From assembly GCF_030272615.1 (NCBI RefSeq), contig NC_081415.1, positions 234,391,303-234,426,302 of the forward strand: 35,000 nt of DNA, given 5' to 3'. Within the stretch, counting starts at the first letter, position 1. Every line of letters begins with the position of its first letter. Shown in pieces: positions 21,713 to 30,620 of the stretch. Source of the DNA: Cryptomeria japonica (lineage: Eukaryota; Streptophyta; Pinopsida; Cupressales; Cupressaceae). The translations under genes and the position numbers were made by a program. Under the pieces are notes generated by a model, which did no database searches, was not told where the DNA came from, and saw only the letters and a list, made by a program, of their open reading frames with translations.

Positions 21713-23517
21713 ACCCTCGTGTGCCCTCACTTATGTGCTTGTTGCTAAAGGATTTTAGGTATCCCTTTGTCAATGTGCTCTCGTAATGATAAGAAAAAAG
21801 GTATTTATTTACCCAATTTTACCTCTCGGTCAATAGGCACTTTGTGGATTATTCTTTCTTGACACTCATTAAGGAAGAAGATAATGTTTTCCAGGTATTC
21901 AAATGTATTGACAATTTTTTTTTTTTCCACTGGCTTCCAACATCCCATAAAATGAAATAAAACATTAAAGGAAATCCTTCTCTTAAACTCCCACCTAGCT
22001 TCATACTTTTAGATGGAAATCTATTGGCCAAGGAGAAATTTTTAAATCTCTAGCAATTATCTTTATTTTTTTATTTTGTCAATCAACCTTGAACAATATG
22101 TCATTGATAGAATTGAGAAAAAACTTTCCTTTTAGAGAACCAAGCCACTCTCACTAGCAAGTATTAGAGCTACCATATAGTTCCAACCACAACTAATGTT
22201 TTCTATTCATTTTTGTGGGTTCCTTGCAATGCATCATGCTATAAGTTGAACAAACTTTTGCAAGAATTTGTATAGGCCAATTTTGACCATAATAAAGGAT
22301 TTCATGGAGAGGCATTAGATATCTGTTTTTTGCTTAGGGATATTGGTTGGCTCAAGCTTATTAAGGATCACAAATAGGGTATTGATCTTTGTGCTAAATA
22401 GTTTGATAGAGCTTATGTCAATAGAAAAGCTTAAAAAAATATGTTGATAACTTGCATCACCTCTAGCTTCTTATATGGGAGCTCTACTTAAAAAGGCCTT
22501 GGCGTTAATTATCTTATCTTTTCTTTGTTTTCCATCAAAATCAATGACACCTTTGTCACAAAAATTACATTAAAAGCATAAGAGGCTATCAAGTTGTGGC
22601 CACTTTATAATGTTGATGGATTTTGCAATGGCTTGTCCATTAATCAACACTCCTTATGGATGTCTCCTGCCATCTTGTTTCAAGAAAGTCCACTAGCAGC
22701 TACTCCTTGGTTCCATTCCCTCAAGTTCTATAGGAGATTCAAATCAAGCATCTCCGAGATCTATGCTTTAAGGCCAATTACACTTGTCTTTCTTGGCTCA
22801 AGCTATCTAGTGAACCTCAATTTGTGCCAAACTAATTTTTTGACTAATAAATAAGAATAGATTATTTCTCCTCTCAATACATGCATAAAATCTTTGAGAG
22901 TTCTCAAACCTCTATGAGAGGATTATGAATAGTAAGTCAGTAAAACCTACTATAATTAACCTCCAAAAAAGGTTACAAATGAATCTTTCCTCATCTACCC
23001 ATAATTTAGAAATTGAATTCTAGACAGTCTCTTTAATCACATAGTTTCATTTGGTTTGCACATCTAGTATGCTATTATGGAGCATAAAATCAATTATTTT
23101 TCTTTGTGTCTAGTATATAATGGGATACTTATTGGCATTTGCTTGATTCAATTTGAAGTTTCTAATCCAAGGTGTCCTTTTCATGGATACTTGAAACTAT
23201 TCTCCGCCCTTCTTAGTATCTATGCATGTCCCCAAAACATGTATGCTATTAGATATATGGGGATTTTTTCCCCTTAAGGCTGAATTATTCACAACTTAAT
23301 GTATTTAGGGAGATGTGGCAAAATTTCCTAATTCTACCTATTGTGAAATAGTTTTTTATTGGAATTTCTTTTTTGCATTTAGAAATATTAGAATGATTAT
23401 TCTTTCTAATGCTATATTATAGATCTTAATTTTCCTACTCAATCAAAGTCATTTGATTCTCTAATGTTTTCATGTTGATTTAAGTCCAAGATACCAAGAT
23501 TGAATTGGAGATCCAAC

Positions 23518-23912
23518 ATCTTTAAACTCTAATTGATCTATGGAACAATGTCCTTCCATCGTTCCTAGGGTGTCACCATTATCAACCCACACCAAGTCAT
23601 CCCATTAGCCAACAATGTGCAATAGTTAGGATCTACACACCACCATGAGAAAAGTTGTTGTAGAGCCACCAGTTTACCACCATTTCTTAGGAGACATCAA
23701 TTTGATTGGACTCATCTTTAAACTCTAATTGATCTATGAGACAATGTCCTTCCATCGTGTCTAGGGTGTCACCATTATCAACCCACACCAAATTATCTCA
23801 TTAGCCAAGGAGGTGCAATAGTTAGGATCTACACACCACCATGAGAAAAGTTGTTGTAGAGCCACCAGTTTACCACCATTGCTTATGAGACATCAATTTG
23901 ATTGGACTCATC
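23518..23912. repeat. 196-bp tandem duplication
   Basis: Two head-to-tail copies, starting near 23518 and 23714, share TTTAAACTCTAATTGATCTA and AAAAGTTGTTGTAGAGCCAC and differ at roughly ten positions. No gene is recognised in either copy. Confidence 0.93.
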
Positions 23913-24572
23913 TTCCTCTGCAACCTTTCAACCATCGAAGTGGGTGGTCTTCATCTTCAAACCATTCATCCACATCTTTTCAATGATGTGGTTATCCCAC
24001 TCATGATTAACGTAAATTTCCTCAACCAAACTTACTTATCTCTAAATTCCTATACCTATCTAGATTATTTAGCAAGGGTACTTGGAATCAAAGAAGCTAC
24101 TAATCATGGGTTAGAGAATTTGGATAATGGTAAGGGTTTGTGGTAGGTGGAATCATTGTAATGATTATGACCCTTCTCTATTATAATTTCCCTTGTGTAT
24201 TAATTGCTTTATTTCGTTATATTTATCTAATAATGTGATGGTTGTTTCCTTTTAGGAGTTGCAGACTTTCTTGTTATGTCACATTTTTGTGTTTTATTTT
24301 CTTGACTTTGTCAGTTTGACTTCAAGACATGATCCCATGCCACTTACACTTTTGAAGATTTTGCTATATGCTTGAATCCATTTATTTTAAAATATGATCT
24401 TTTAATAAAATTATATATAAATCAAACAATCGATATAATATCTAAGTTTTAGATTAAATAATATCCTTTACTAATTAGTCGTTTCTTTAAGTATATTTAA
24501 TTTATTAGTTTAAGTAATGTATTATGAATTCGCCAAAGTTATACATTAAATTTTTTTATTTTTTTAATCCAA
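23913..24572. other. Non-coding, origin unknown
   Basis: Contains an 82-codon open frame (23898-24146) without recognisable domains, then AT-rich DNA. It lies between readable LINE pieces and may be a further insertion or decayed LINE. Confidence 0.35.
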
Positions 24573-25232
24573 TGATGACACATTGTTTTTTCAGCCCATG
24601 GTGGACATGAAAATGTCATTTTTAACTAGGGGAAAGGATCCAGTAGTTGAGCATGTTCCAATTGTTGTGAGGGTTGTTGATACCTTTTGTTCCAAAAATT
24701 GAACAAATAAAACCTATTGTTTGAAACAAAAAATATCAATTTTTGTTAGGAAATGTACCAACAGTTGTTAGGAAATGTACCAATAGTTGTTAAGAAATGT
24801 ACTAATATTGTAAAAAGTAACCAATCAGGTGATGCCACATCGGCTGCACAACTATTGGGGCCTCTTTTGCACGCCTATTGGTCTCACTTTTTTATGGGGC
24901 TGTTTTGGACACCTTGGCAAAAAGCATGCTGATGTGGCATCATATTTGATGATGTGGCCCTGAAACCTTAGTTATAAGCAGGGGACTTGCCAAGTAAGCT
25001 GCTGTAAAAAAATCGAAGTGATTCGAAATTTCCAAGTAGGATTTTGAGAAGCGTGAAGTTAGGGTGCACGACTACTGGGTCCTTTCCCCTATTAAAGATC
25101 AATAAGAAAGTTGAGAGGAACAATACATGGAAGATTTTAATAATTTTCTATTATGAAAAGCTTGCGCATTTTCCTAGATTACATGCCAAAAGCAGTGAAA
25201 AACAAGCAAGCGCGTACAAGCATCATAGTTCC
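24573..25232 (+). repeat. Repeat block B (duplicate of 18102-18283) carrying a MITE
   Basis: Both flanks of the MITE match block A in order: TTTCAGCCCATGG and CATGAAAATGTC on the left, GTTGAGAGGAAC and TATTATGAAAAGCTTG on the right. Block A serves as the empty-site comparison for the MITE insertion. Confidence 0.8.
24627..25091. mobile_element. 465-bp MITE with 23-bp terminal inverted repeats
   Basis: The ends TAGGGGAAAGGATCCAGTAG and the reverse complement of 25069-25091 match at 21 of 23 positions. TTAA precedes the left end (with one extra C) and follows the right end, so the target duplication is probably TTAA or shorter. Comparison with block A at 18102-18283 shows these bases are extra. 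The interior is non-coding and includes three tandem copies of a GTTAGGAAATGTACCAA-type 21-22-bp unit near 24745-24810. The superfamily is not certain. Confidence 0.8.
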
Positions 25233-25680
25233 TCCCTCGACTTTTTAGTCATGAGTTCTTGGTGATCTTTCTATGATATTATGCACTCCAAGGGATTGTT
25301 ACTTTTTCAAGGATTGGCAATTATTGTCCTGCAATCATTTTAATTATTTTCCTCCAAGGAAGATATATATTTAAATCCCTCCTTGTTGGACTCGATCCTC
25401 ATTTAAATAAAAAATTGAAATGCAAATTTAGCTGGAAGTTGTGGACCAACTTGAGTGCTCAAATATGGAAATCTAAAGTAGACTTTGATTTTAAAGTGTT
25501 TTGACTTGGAAAATACTACATTGCAAACTACACCTGTTGAAGATAGATAGAAATGTATTATGGTTCAATGAGTCAATTGTCATTTTTGCCAAGGTGCTAA
25601 AAGTTTGAAACATATCTTCTAGGATTGCATATATGTTAAAAAGGAATAGATCGTTGTATTTAAAAATTCTCTGTTGTTTA

Positions 25681-25850
25681 TTTTCATACCCTTAATTGGA
25701 AAGAAGTTATTTTTGGTTGTGGTATGCAGAATGATGTGATTGTTGATTCTTAATGACATGTTGTTTTTTTCTCATAACCTTAATTGGAAAGAAGCTATAA
25801 TTTTTTGTTGTGGTATACAAAATGATGTGATTGTTGATTCTATTACACAA
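25681..25850. repeat. 88-bp tandem duplication in the LINE C-terminal region
   Basis: CTTAATTGGAAAGAAG at 25691 and 25779, and ATGATGTGATTGTTGATTCT in both copies. The duplication happened after LINE insertion, since LINE relatives have only one such segment. Confidence 0.85.
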
Positions 25851-26282
25851 GTTATCTTAAAGCATTTTTGAAAAGATAGATGTGTAATTGTGTTTTCTAA
25901 CAATTTTCATCACACAACTAGTATTCTAAGGCTTAAACATATTTCTTTAGATGACTTTCTTGTTTTCTTATATCTAGGTTTAATGAAAGAAAAATAGTAA
26001 AATTATGGACTAACATTAGCAAATTAAGGAGCAAGTTTCAAAATACTAGCTTGAGAACAAATTCAATTAATCTTTTAAGTATTGGTTAGAACTTTAAGGC
26101 TAATCTCTTGTATTGTTGTTATGCACCTCCTTGTTGAGGTTTCTTTTGTTAAACAACTTTGTATCTTACTATTTTGAGACTCATGTTAATCCTTGTATTG
26201 GGGTTCCTGGGTTATGCAATGTTCTTGGGGTGTTTGAGTGTTTGGTAAAACTCTACTTTCAATAAAAAATAAAATAAAATAA

Positions 26283-26825
26283 TAAGTGTTAAAATTCAAT
26301 TTTTTACACTTCCACTAACATCATGTTCCCATGCAGCTGCTTAACTCTATTTTCTGCTTAAATTTAAGCAGTTAAGTGTTCCCATGCAACTTAAAAATTG
26401 TCAAAAAAATGATAATTTGGAATCTTTCCCTATTTTGGTGGAGCAACTATTGTTTAGGAATTAGAAATAAGCTATGGAACAAAAGGGGGGGCTGGAAATA
26501 AGTAGTCGCTGTTTATTAACAAAAATGCCACATGGCTCCACAATTTTCTTTCCCTCTTTTTTTAAAGATTTTATTTCTTTTTTCATTCCAAATTTTAAGT
26601 GCACAAATAAGTATTAATGTTATTAATACAAATTTAAGATATTTTGCTTAAAAATAAGCAGCAAAGATAAATATTCATGGGGTCAACTGCTTCACAAATA
26701 ATCCCTAAAAATATTGAGCAGCGGCTGCTAGCCAAAATAAGCTAAGCAGCCGCATGGGAACATGCCCTAAGGATAACATGATTACATTTTGATAGAATTT
26801 TTAAAAATTCAAATTTTAACACTTA
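26283..26825. mobile_element. Outer inverted-repeat element, MITE-like
   Basis: TAAGTGTTAAAATTCAATTT (26283 on) is nearly the reverse complement of 26803-26825. The hAT-like MITE at 26322-26764 lies between these arms. A third related copy of the right arm (AAAAATTCTAATTTTAACAC) follows at 26868. The class is unresolved. Confidence 0.5.
26322..26764. mobile_element. 443-bp MITE with about 23-bp TIRs, hAT-like
   Basis: CATGTTCCCATGCAGCTGCT at the left end and its near reverse complement at 26743-26764 form TIRs with one or two mismatches. The interior is non-coding with further small palindromes, such as CTGCTTAAATTTAAGCAG and AGCAGCGGCTGCT. The right TIR continues to CCCTA, like the TAGGG start common in plant hAT elements, but the target duplication could not be fixed. 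Confidence 0.7.
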
Positions 26826-26915
26826 CAATTAAGTATAACATGCTTAGGTTTTGATGGAATCTTCAAAAATTCTAATTTTAACACTTCTCACTAAATGTCT
26901 TGATGTGGCAAGTTA

Positions 26916-27330
26916 AAGTTGTGTGATGAGTCACACCTCAAAATCTTAGTTGTAAATGGATAAGAAACCAATTCACATTTCTTAAAAAATGTAAGTTTTT
27001 CTGCTGGTTGTTGTTTATGTTTATTTGTAAGATCTTTTATTTTTTGTGTAGTCCCCTTTGGACTTCTATTTTTTGTATTTGTAATTTCTTTTTCCAGCTT
27101 TGATCAATACAAAAATAAAATAAAATAAATGTAACAAGTTGTGTGATGAGTCACATCAAGAGACCTTATAACTAGATAAGACACCAATTCACATTTATAA
27201 ATAATGTGACAAGTTGTATGAGGAGTCACATCACCAAACCTTAAGTTGTAAATAGATAAGAAACCAGTTCACATTTCTTAAAAATGTAGAAGTTGTGTGA
27301 TGAGTCATTTCACCAAACCTTGTAACATTA
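26916..27330. repeat. 75-80-bp tandem repeat, four copies, interrupted
   Basis: The unit start AAGTTGTGTGATGAGTCAC recurs at 26916, 27136, 27211 (variant) and 27290. Each unit contains a GATAAGAAACCAATTCACAT segment. A LINE tail (26995-27126) sits exactly between units one and two. Confidence 0.85.
26995..27126 (+). mobile_element. 5'-truncated LINE 3' end
   Basis: A 132-bp insertion ending AATACAAAAATAAAATAAAA, with upstream text (TTTGTATTTGTAATTTC, then AGCTTTGATCAATAC) typical of plant L1 3' ends. AAATGTAA flanks both sides (26987-26994 and 27127-27134), as expected for a LINE target duplication. Confidence 0.75.
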
Positions 27331-27432
27331 AAAAGGTTGTCCTGCAATATTCTACACAACTATTACTAATTAAAAGATTAATTAAAAAAATAGTAGACAT
27401 CAAGTTTCCATTATCCATGATATAATAATCTA

Positions 27433-27567
27433 GAGTGTTTCCACATGAGATTGTGTATGAGTTTTTTCAACAATGTTTCGGATCACACTTCGTGATCCAT
27501 CATCATGATAAAATGAGAAGATGATGATGATGAAACAACTCATACACAATCTCATCCAGAAACACTC
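27433..27567. repeat. 135-bp foldback with 31-bp arms
   Basis: 27433-27463 and 27537-27567 are inverted copies with 3 mismatches. The loop holds another perfect hairpin, GGATCAC/GTGATCC (27479-27497). It could be a short MITE or a small-RNA precursor; the sequence alone does not decide. Confidence 0.85.
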
Positions 27568-27594
27568 ATTAGTAAGAAAATAATTGTCCTTTAT

Positions 27595-28873
27595 GGAATT
27601 AGAGTGTGATCTGAAACGTAGATGTAAAAAACTAAACATAGTCTAGTTCCAAAACATAGTCTAACTCCAAAGCACTACAGGGAAATTTGATGTCATTAAG
27701 TTCTAAAAATAGTCTAAAATTAACATTAATTTATAATTCTATTATTGACCCCAAAAGAAAATAACAATATCTATGAAAGTATTACCATAATTAAGTATAT
27801 TTAATTATCCTATCATGTCATTATTTAATTTTCTTATACCTAGTTTATTTAGTTTAAGTATATTTAATTCTAAGAATAATTATTTTTGATTTTAAATGAA
27901 ATTATAAATTTGCAATAGTACAATTACTTTTCAATGAATTTTTTTATATTTTTACATTATTAAAAGACAAATTAAGAAAATTGAACTAAAAATCTCATAA
28001 AAGTTTATTATGCTTTGAAGATTTATATTTTTGATCTGTTATTTTATATGAAAATTAAACAACTCCTAGTTTGAAATGTATGCTTCAGTCCGTGGTCACA
28101 CCCCATTGATCCATCAAAAAGAGTGACTGTTCAATAAAATAATTGTTCTTCATAGATGTTCTAAAAATATTATTCTGTAGTGCTTCTGGAATTAGAGTGT
28201 GATCTGAAACATAGATGTAAAAAACTAAACATAGTCTAATTCCAAAACATAGTCTAATTCCAAAGCACTACAGGTAAATTTGATATTATTAAGTTCTAAA
28301 AATAGTCTAAAATTAACATTAATTTATAATAGACCAAAACATAATCTAATTCCAAAGCACTACAGGGAAATTTGATATCATTAAGTTCTAAAAATAGTCT
28401 AAAATTAACATTAATTTATAATTCTATTGTTGACCCCAAAAGAAAATAACAATATCTATGAAAGTATTACCATAATTAAGTATATTTAATTATTCTATTA
28501 TGTCATTATTTAATTTTCTTATACCTAGTTTATTTAGTTTAAGTATATTTAATTCTAAGAATAATTATTTTTGATTTTAAATGAAATTATAAAATTGCAA
28601 TAGTACAATTTACTTTTGAATGAAATTATAAATTTGCAATAGTACAATTACTTTTCAATGAATTTTTTTATATTTTTACAGTATTAAAAGACAAATTAAG
28701 AAAATTGAACTAAAAATCTCATAAAAGTTTATTATGATTTGAAGATTTATATTTTTGATCTGTTATTTTATATGAAAATTAAACAACTCCTAGTTTGAAA
28801 TGTATGCTTCAATCCGTGGTCACACGGTCACACCCCACTGATCCATCAAAAAGAGTGACTGTTCAATAAAATA
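27595..28873. repeat. Large tandem duplication, period 593 bp
   Basis: Copy 1 begins at 27595 and copy 2 at 28188, both with GGAATTAGAGTGTGATCTGA. Both run to GAGTGACTGTTCAATAAAAT. Copy 2 has two secondary internal duplications, about 90 bp near 28330-28420 and about 45 bp near 28580-28660. It is AT-rich and non-coding. It ends about 330 bp downstream of the stop codon of the minus-strand gene. Confidence 0.93.
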
Positions 28874-29202
28874 AGCTACACCACCGCCAAAAAAAAGTAG
28901 ATCAAGATGACGACACAAGTTGTTACATTTAAAGTCACCAATACCGCGGCCTAATAAAATATTCGTCATTTTACCAGCCGCCTGCAAAAAAATATCAGCA
29001 GTAATCTTGGAAGCGTGCGGTCTGTGCATTTCATTGGCGGCTATTTGACCGTTCATTTTCCACATGACAGCTAAGCACAGTTAAAAAAAAAAAAACTCGT
29101 TGCTCCAAAACAAAATCATATCACCATTAAAATAAAACTGTATACGATCAGATGCAGTATCAAATTATTAGTATTTTATGTACATAACACAGACAGTAAT
29201 AT
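28874..29202 (-). other. 3' flank of the EXORDIUM-like gene
   Basis: Probably contains the 3' UTR. No canonical AATAAA was seen on the minus strand in the expected place. An 81-codon minus-strand frame (28820-29065) starts with ATG but shows no recognisable domain and runs into the tandem duplication, so it is not called as a gene. Confidence 0.4.
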
Positions 29203-30162
29203 CTACACCAAAGTCTTGCAAGAAAAGGTCGCCGGATCCCAAATAGCTGGAAGCAGAAACATACGCCCATTTGCGCCATGCGCATTGAAACTTGCCCCTG
29301 TTGTTTTATCCACCAACAGATTACCAGGAAAACCAGGGTAAGCCCCTGTTCCATACATTCCCGGGCAGGCTGAAACTGCCTCCAATGGCGCAGAGGCATC
29401 GCCCTGGAAATACCCAGTATTGAATGGATTCGTCACAGCTCCAGCCAAAACAGTAGCAATATTGATGATCATTCCATCAATACCCACATCACCATTGGGG
29501 GGCACCAGGGGAGGAGTCTGAGGGCCATAAAGGGGCTGATGAAATGGCCAAGCACACTGACCAGGACACTGGGTCTCTGAGTTACCCACCCACGCATAAG
29601 GAAATGCAGGTTTCCCCTTCACGTTGCTTGCATGGAATCCACACGAGCTCATGCAAAACCTCTCTACAGTTACATCCGCAGACGTCAGAACCAAATACAC
29701 TGCATTAGGGCTTGCAGGCAGGGCTCTTGAAGCAATGGCCCTTTCCACCAGTACTGCAATGTCTGTTCTCTTCAATGACTTCCCCAGAGAATAGAATTCA
29801 TCAAGCTTTTGCCTCCCCAACCTGGTCCTAGTCTTAACAGGGTAGGCTTTCCCTCCATTAGAAGCAGCCTTGTAGGACTCTGTTGTTTTCCACCAGGTGG
29901 ATACAGAGGTTTTCAGAGAGTTTCCCCTGAAAAGTCCTCCCAAGGACATTACAAAGTCCCCCACAATGGAACGTTGCACGGGACTGAACTTCCCGTACCA
30001 TATCAGATTCACATCAAGCGTGGGGCTTGCAGTCAGAAGAGGACCATTATGGTACTTAAGAACCAGAGGCTCTTCTTTCACTAACTTACCCGAGCACAAC
30101 TCTAAGACACAGAACACAACGATCAATCTAACAAACACAGACTTATGCCCAAACCCAACCAT
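29203..30162 (-). CDS. EXORDIUM/PHOSPHATE-INDUCED-1 family secreted protein
   Basis: A complete intronless frame of 319 residues, the normal size for this family (Pfam PF04674, EXORDIUM and EXORDIUM-LIKE). These are apoplastic proteins linked to growth, brassinosteroid and carbon-status responses; the biochemical activity is not established. Residues 1-25 form a signal peptide with a VRLIVVFCVLELC core. Family motifs follow in order: YHNGPLL (37-43), WYGKFSPVQR (55-64), WW (90-91), YLVLTSADVTVERFC (156-170), CGFH (174-177), AWVGNSETQCPGQCAWPF (190-207), GDVGIDGMIINIA (224-236), PFNTGYFQG (246-254), CPGMYGTGAYPG (266-277) and LLPAIWDP (303-310). Six cysteines lie in the mature part (170, 174, 199, 203, 266, 315). 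The ATG at 30162 is chosen because it begins directly at the signal peptide; the frame extends upstream only through a TTG. No stops or frameshifts are present. Which member of the family it is cannot be told from sequence alone. Confidence 0.96.
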   Translation of the reverse strand: MVGFGHKSVFVRLIVVFCVLELCSGKLVKEEPLVLKYHNGPLLTASPTLDVNLIWYGKFSPVQRSIVGDFVMSLGGLFRGNSLKTSVSTWWKTTESYKAASNGGKAYPVKTRTRLGRQKLDEFYSLGKSLKRTDIAVLVERAIASRALPASPNAVYLVLTSADVTVERFCMSSCGFHASNVKGKPAFPYAWVGNSETQCPGQCAWPFHQPLYGPQTPPLVPPNGDVGIDGMIINIATVLAGAVTNPFNTGYFQGDASAPLEAVSACPGMYGTGAYPGFPGNLLVDKTTGASFNAHGANGRMFLLPAIWDPATFSCKTLV

Positions 30163-30254
30163 GTCAGAAGATGAAATCAACTCAGTTTGCAAAGCCCTGG
30201 GACTCGAACTTGAGACTTATGAATCTCTGTATTAGAATGAAAGCGGGCGAGGGG

Positions 30255-30261
30255 TATTTAA
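30255..30261 (-). promoter_or_regulatory. TATA-like box of the EXORDIUM-like gene
   Basis: Minus strand reads TTAAATA, 93-99 bases upstream of the ATG, in a GC-richer context (CTCCTTAAATACCCC). This would put the transcription start near 30225 and leave a 5' UTR of about 60 bases. Confidence 0.6.
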
Positions 30262-30419
30262 GGAGGAGGGGTACTGGCGTGTAAAATAAGTGTGCTTAAA
30301 CCAGGGGAAGGGAATTATCCGCGGCCATGCTGGCTGAGCAGATTATAGCTGGCAGCATTAGTGAAGGAAGGTACGTTATTCCATCATGGCTGGCCCGCCT
30401 TCCCATGCCTCTTCCATTA

Positions 30420-30614
30420 CACGTGTTATGAAATCTGAACGTTAGGTCGAGGTGGTGGCCTGTGATTGGTCCACGTAGGATGTGGAGTAAGCCTAAGAGA
30501 TGAGATCGGCCAGTATGGGCGTGTTATTCACGTGAAGAATAAATGGGTTTGAAGTGGAGGGCCGTTCCGTAGGGAAATTCATTGAATTGAAGGCGGTGAT
30601 GTTTTTGACACGTG
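30420..30614 (-). promoter_or_regulatory. Three CACGTG (G-box) sites upstream of the EXORDIUM-like gene
   Basis: CACGTG occurs at 30420-30425, 30529-30534 and 30609-30614, about 260-450 bases upstream of the ATG. G-boxes bind bZIP and bHLH factors, for example in light, ABA and brassinosteroid responses. Three in 195 bases of AT-rich DNA is more than chance suggests, but binding is an inference. Confidence 0.55.
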
Positions 30615-30620
30615 GCCTTT

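Larger units (their letters stand above)
18787..26284 (+). pseudogene. L1-type LINE ORF2 relic, interrupted by several insertions
   Basis: Readable LINE pieces are 18787-19241 (the stretch between endonuclease and reverse transcriptase, with LHWLKVSDHVS), 20633-21413 and 21713 to about 22860 (reverse transcriptase and beyond), and about 25420-26150 (C-terminal part). Diagnostic strings are MNQGNIKFIPKVGDPN followed by NWRSITLL, then IRQGYP, FLTLIKEEDNVFQ, and FSWKLWTNLSAQIWKSKVD. Many stops and frameshifts are present, so it is long dead. The 3' end is marked by CAATAAAAAATAAAATAAAA near 26262-26284. The catalytic YxDD region is not intact (AAEE-like decay near 21845). Whether the 25420-26284 piece belongs to the same insertion as the 5' pieces is an inference from order and strand. 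Confidence 0.8.

Noticed and set aside
23077-24146. Short plus-strand frames of 60-82 codons as possible genes
   Set aside because: No domains, AT-rich composition, and location inside a decayed LINE and a tandem duplication.
28820-29065. 81-codon minus-strand frame downstream of the EXORDIUM-like gene
   Set aside because: No recognisable domain, part of it lies in the 593-bp tandem duplication, and it most likely lies in the 3' flank of the gene.
30163-30192. Upstream start of the EXORDIUM-like protein, adding ten residues
   Set aside because: That start would be TTG. The ATG at 30162 begins directly at a good signal peptide, as in the family.
29809-30235. Plus-strand open frames of 91 and 112 codons
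   Set aside because: They are antisense shadows of the well-supported minus-strand EXORDIUM-like gene.
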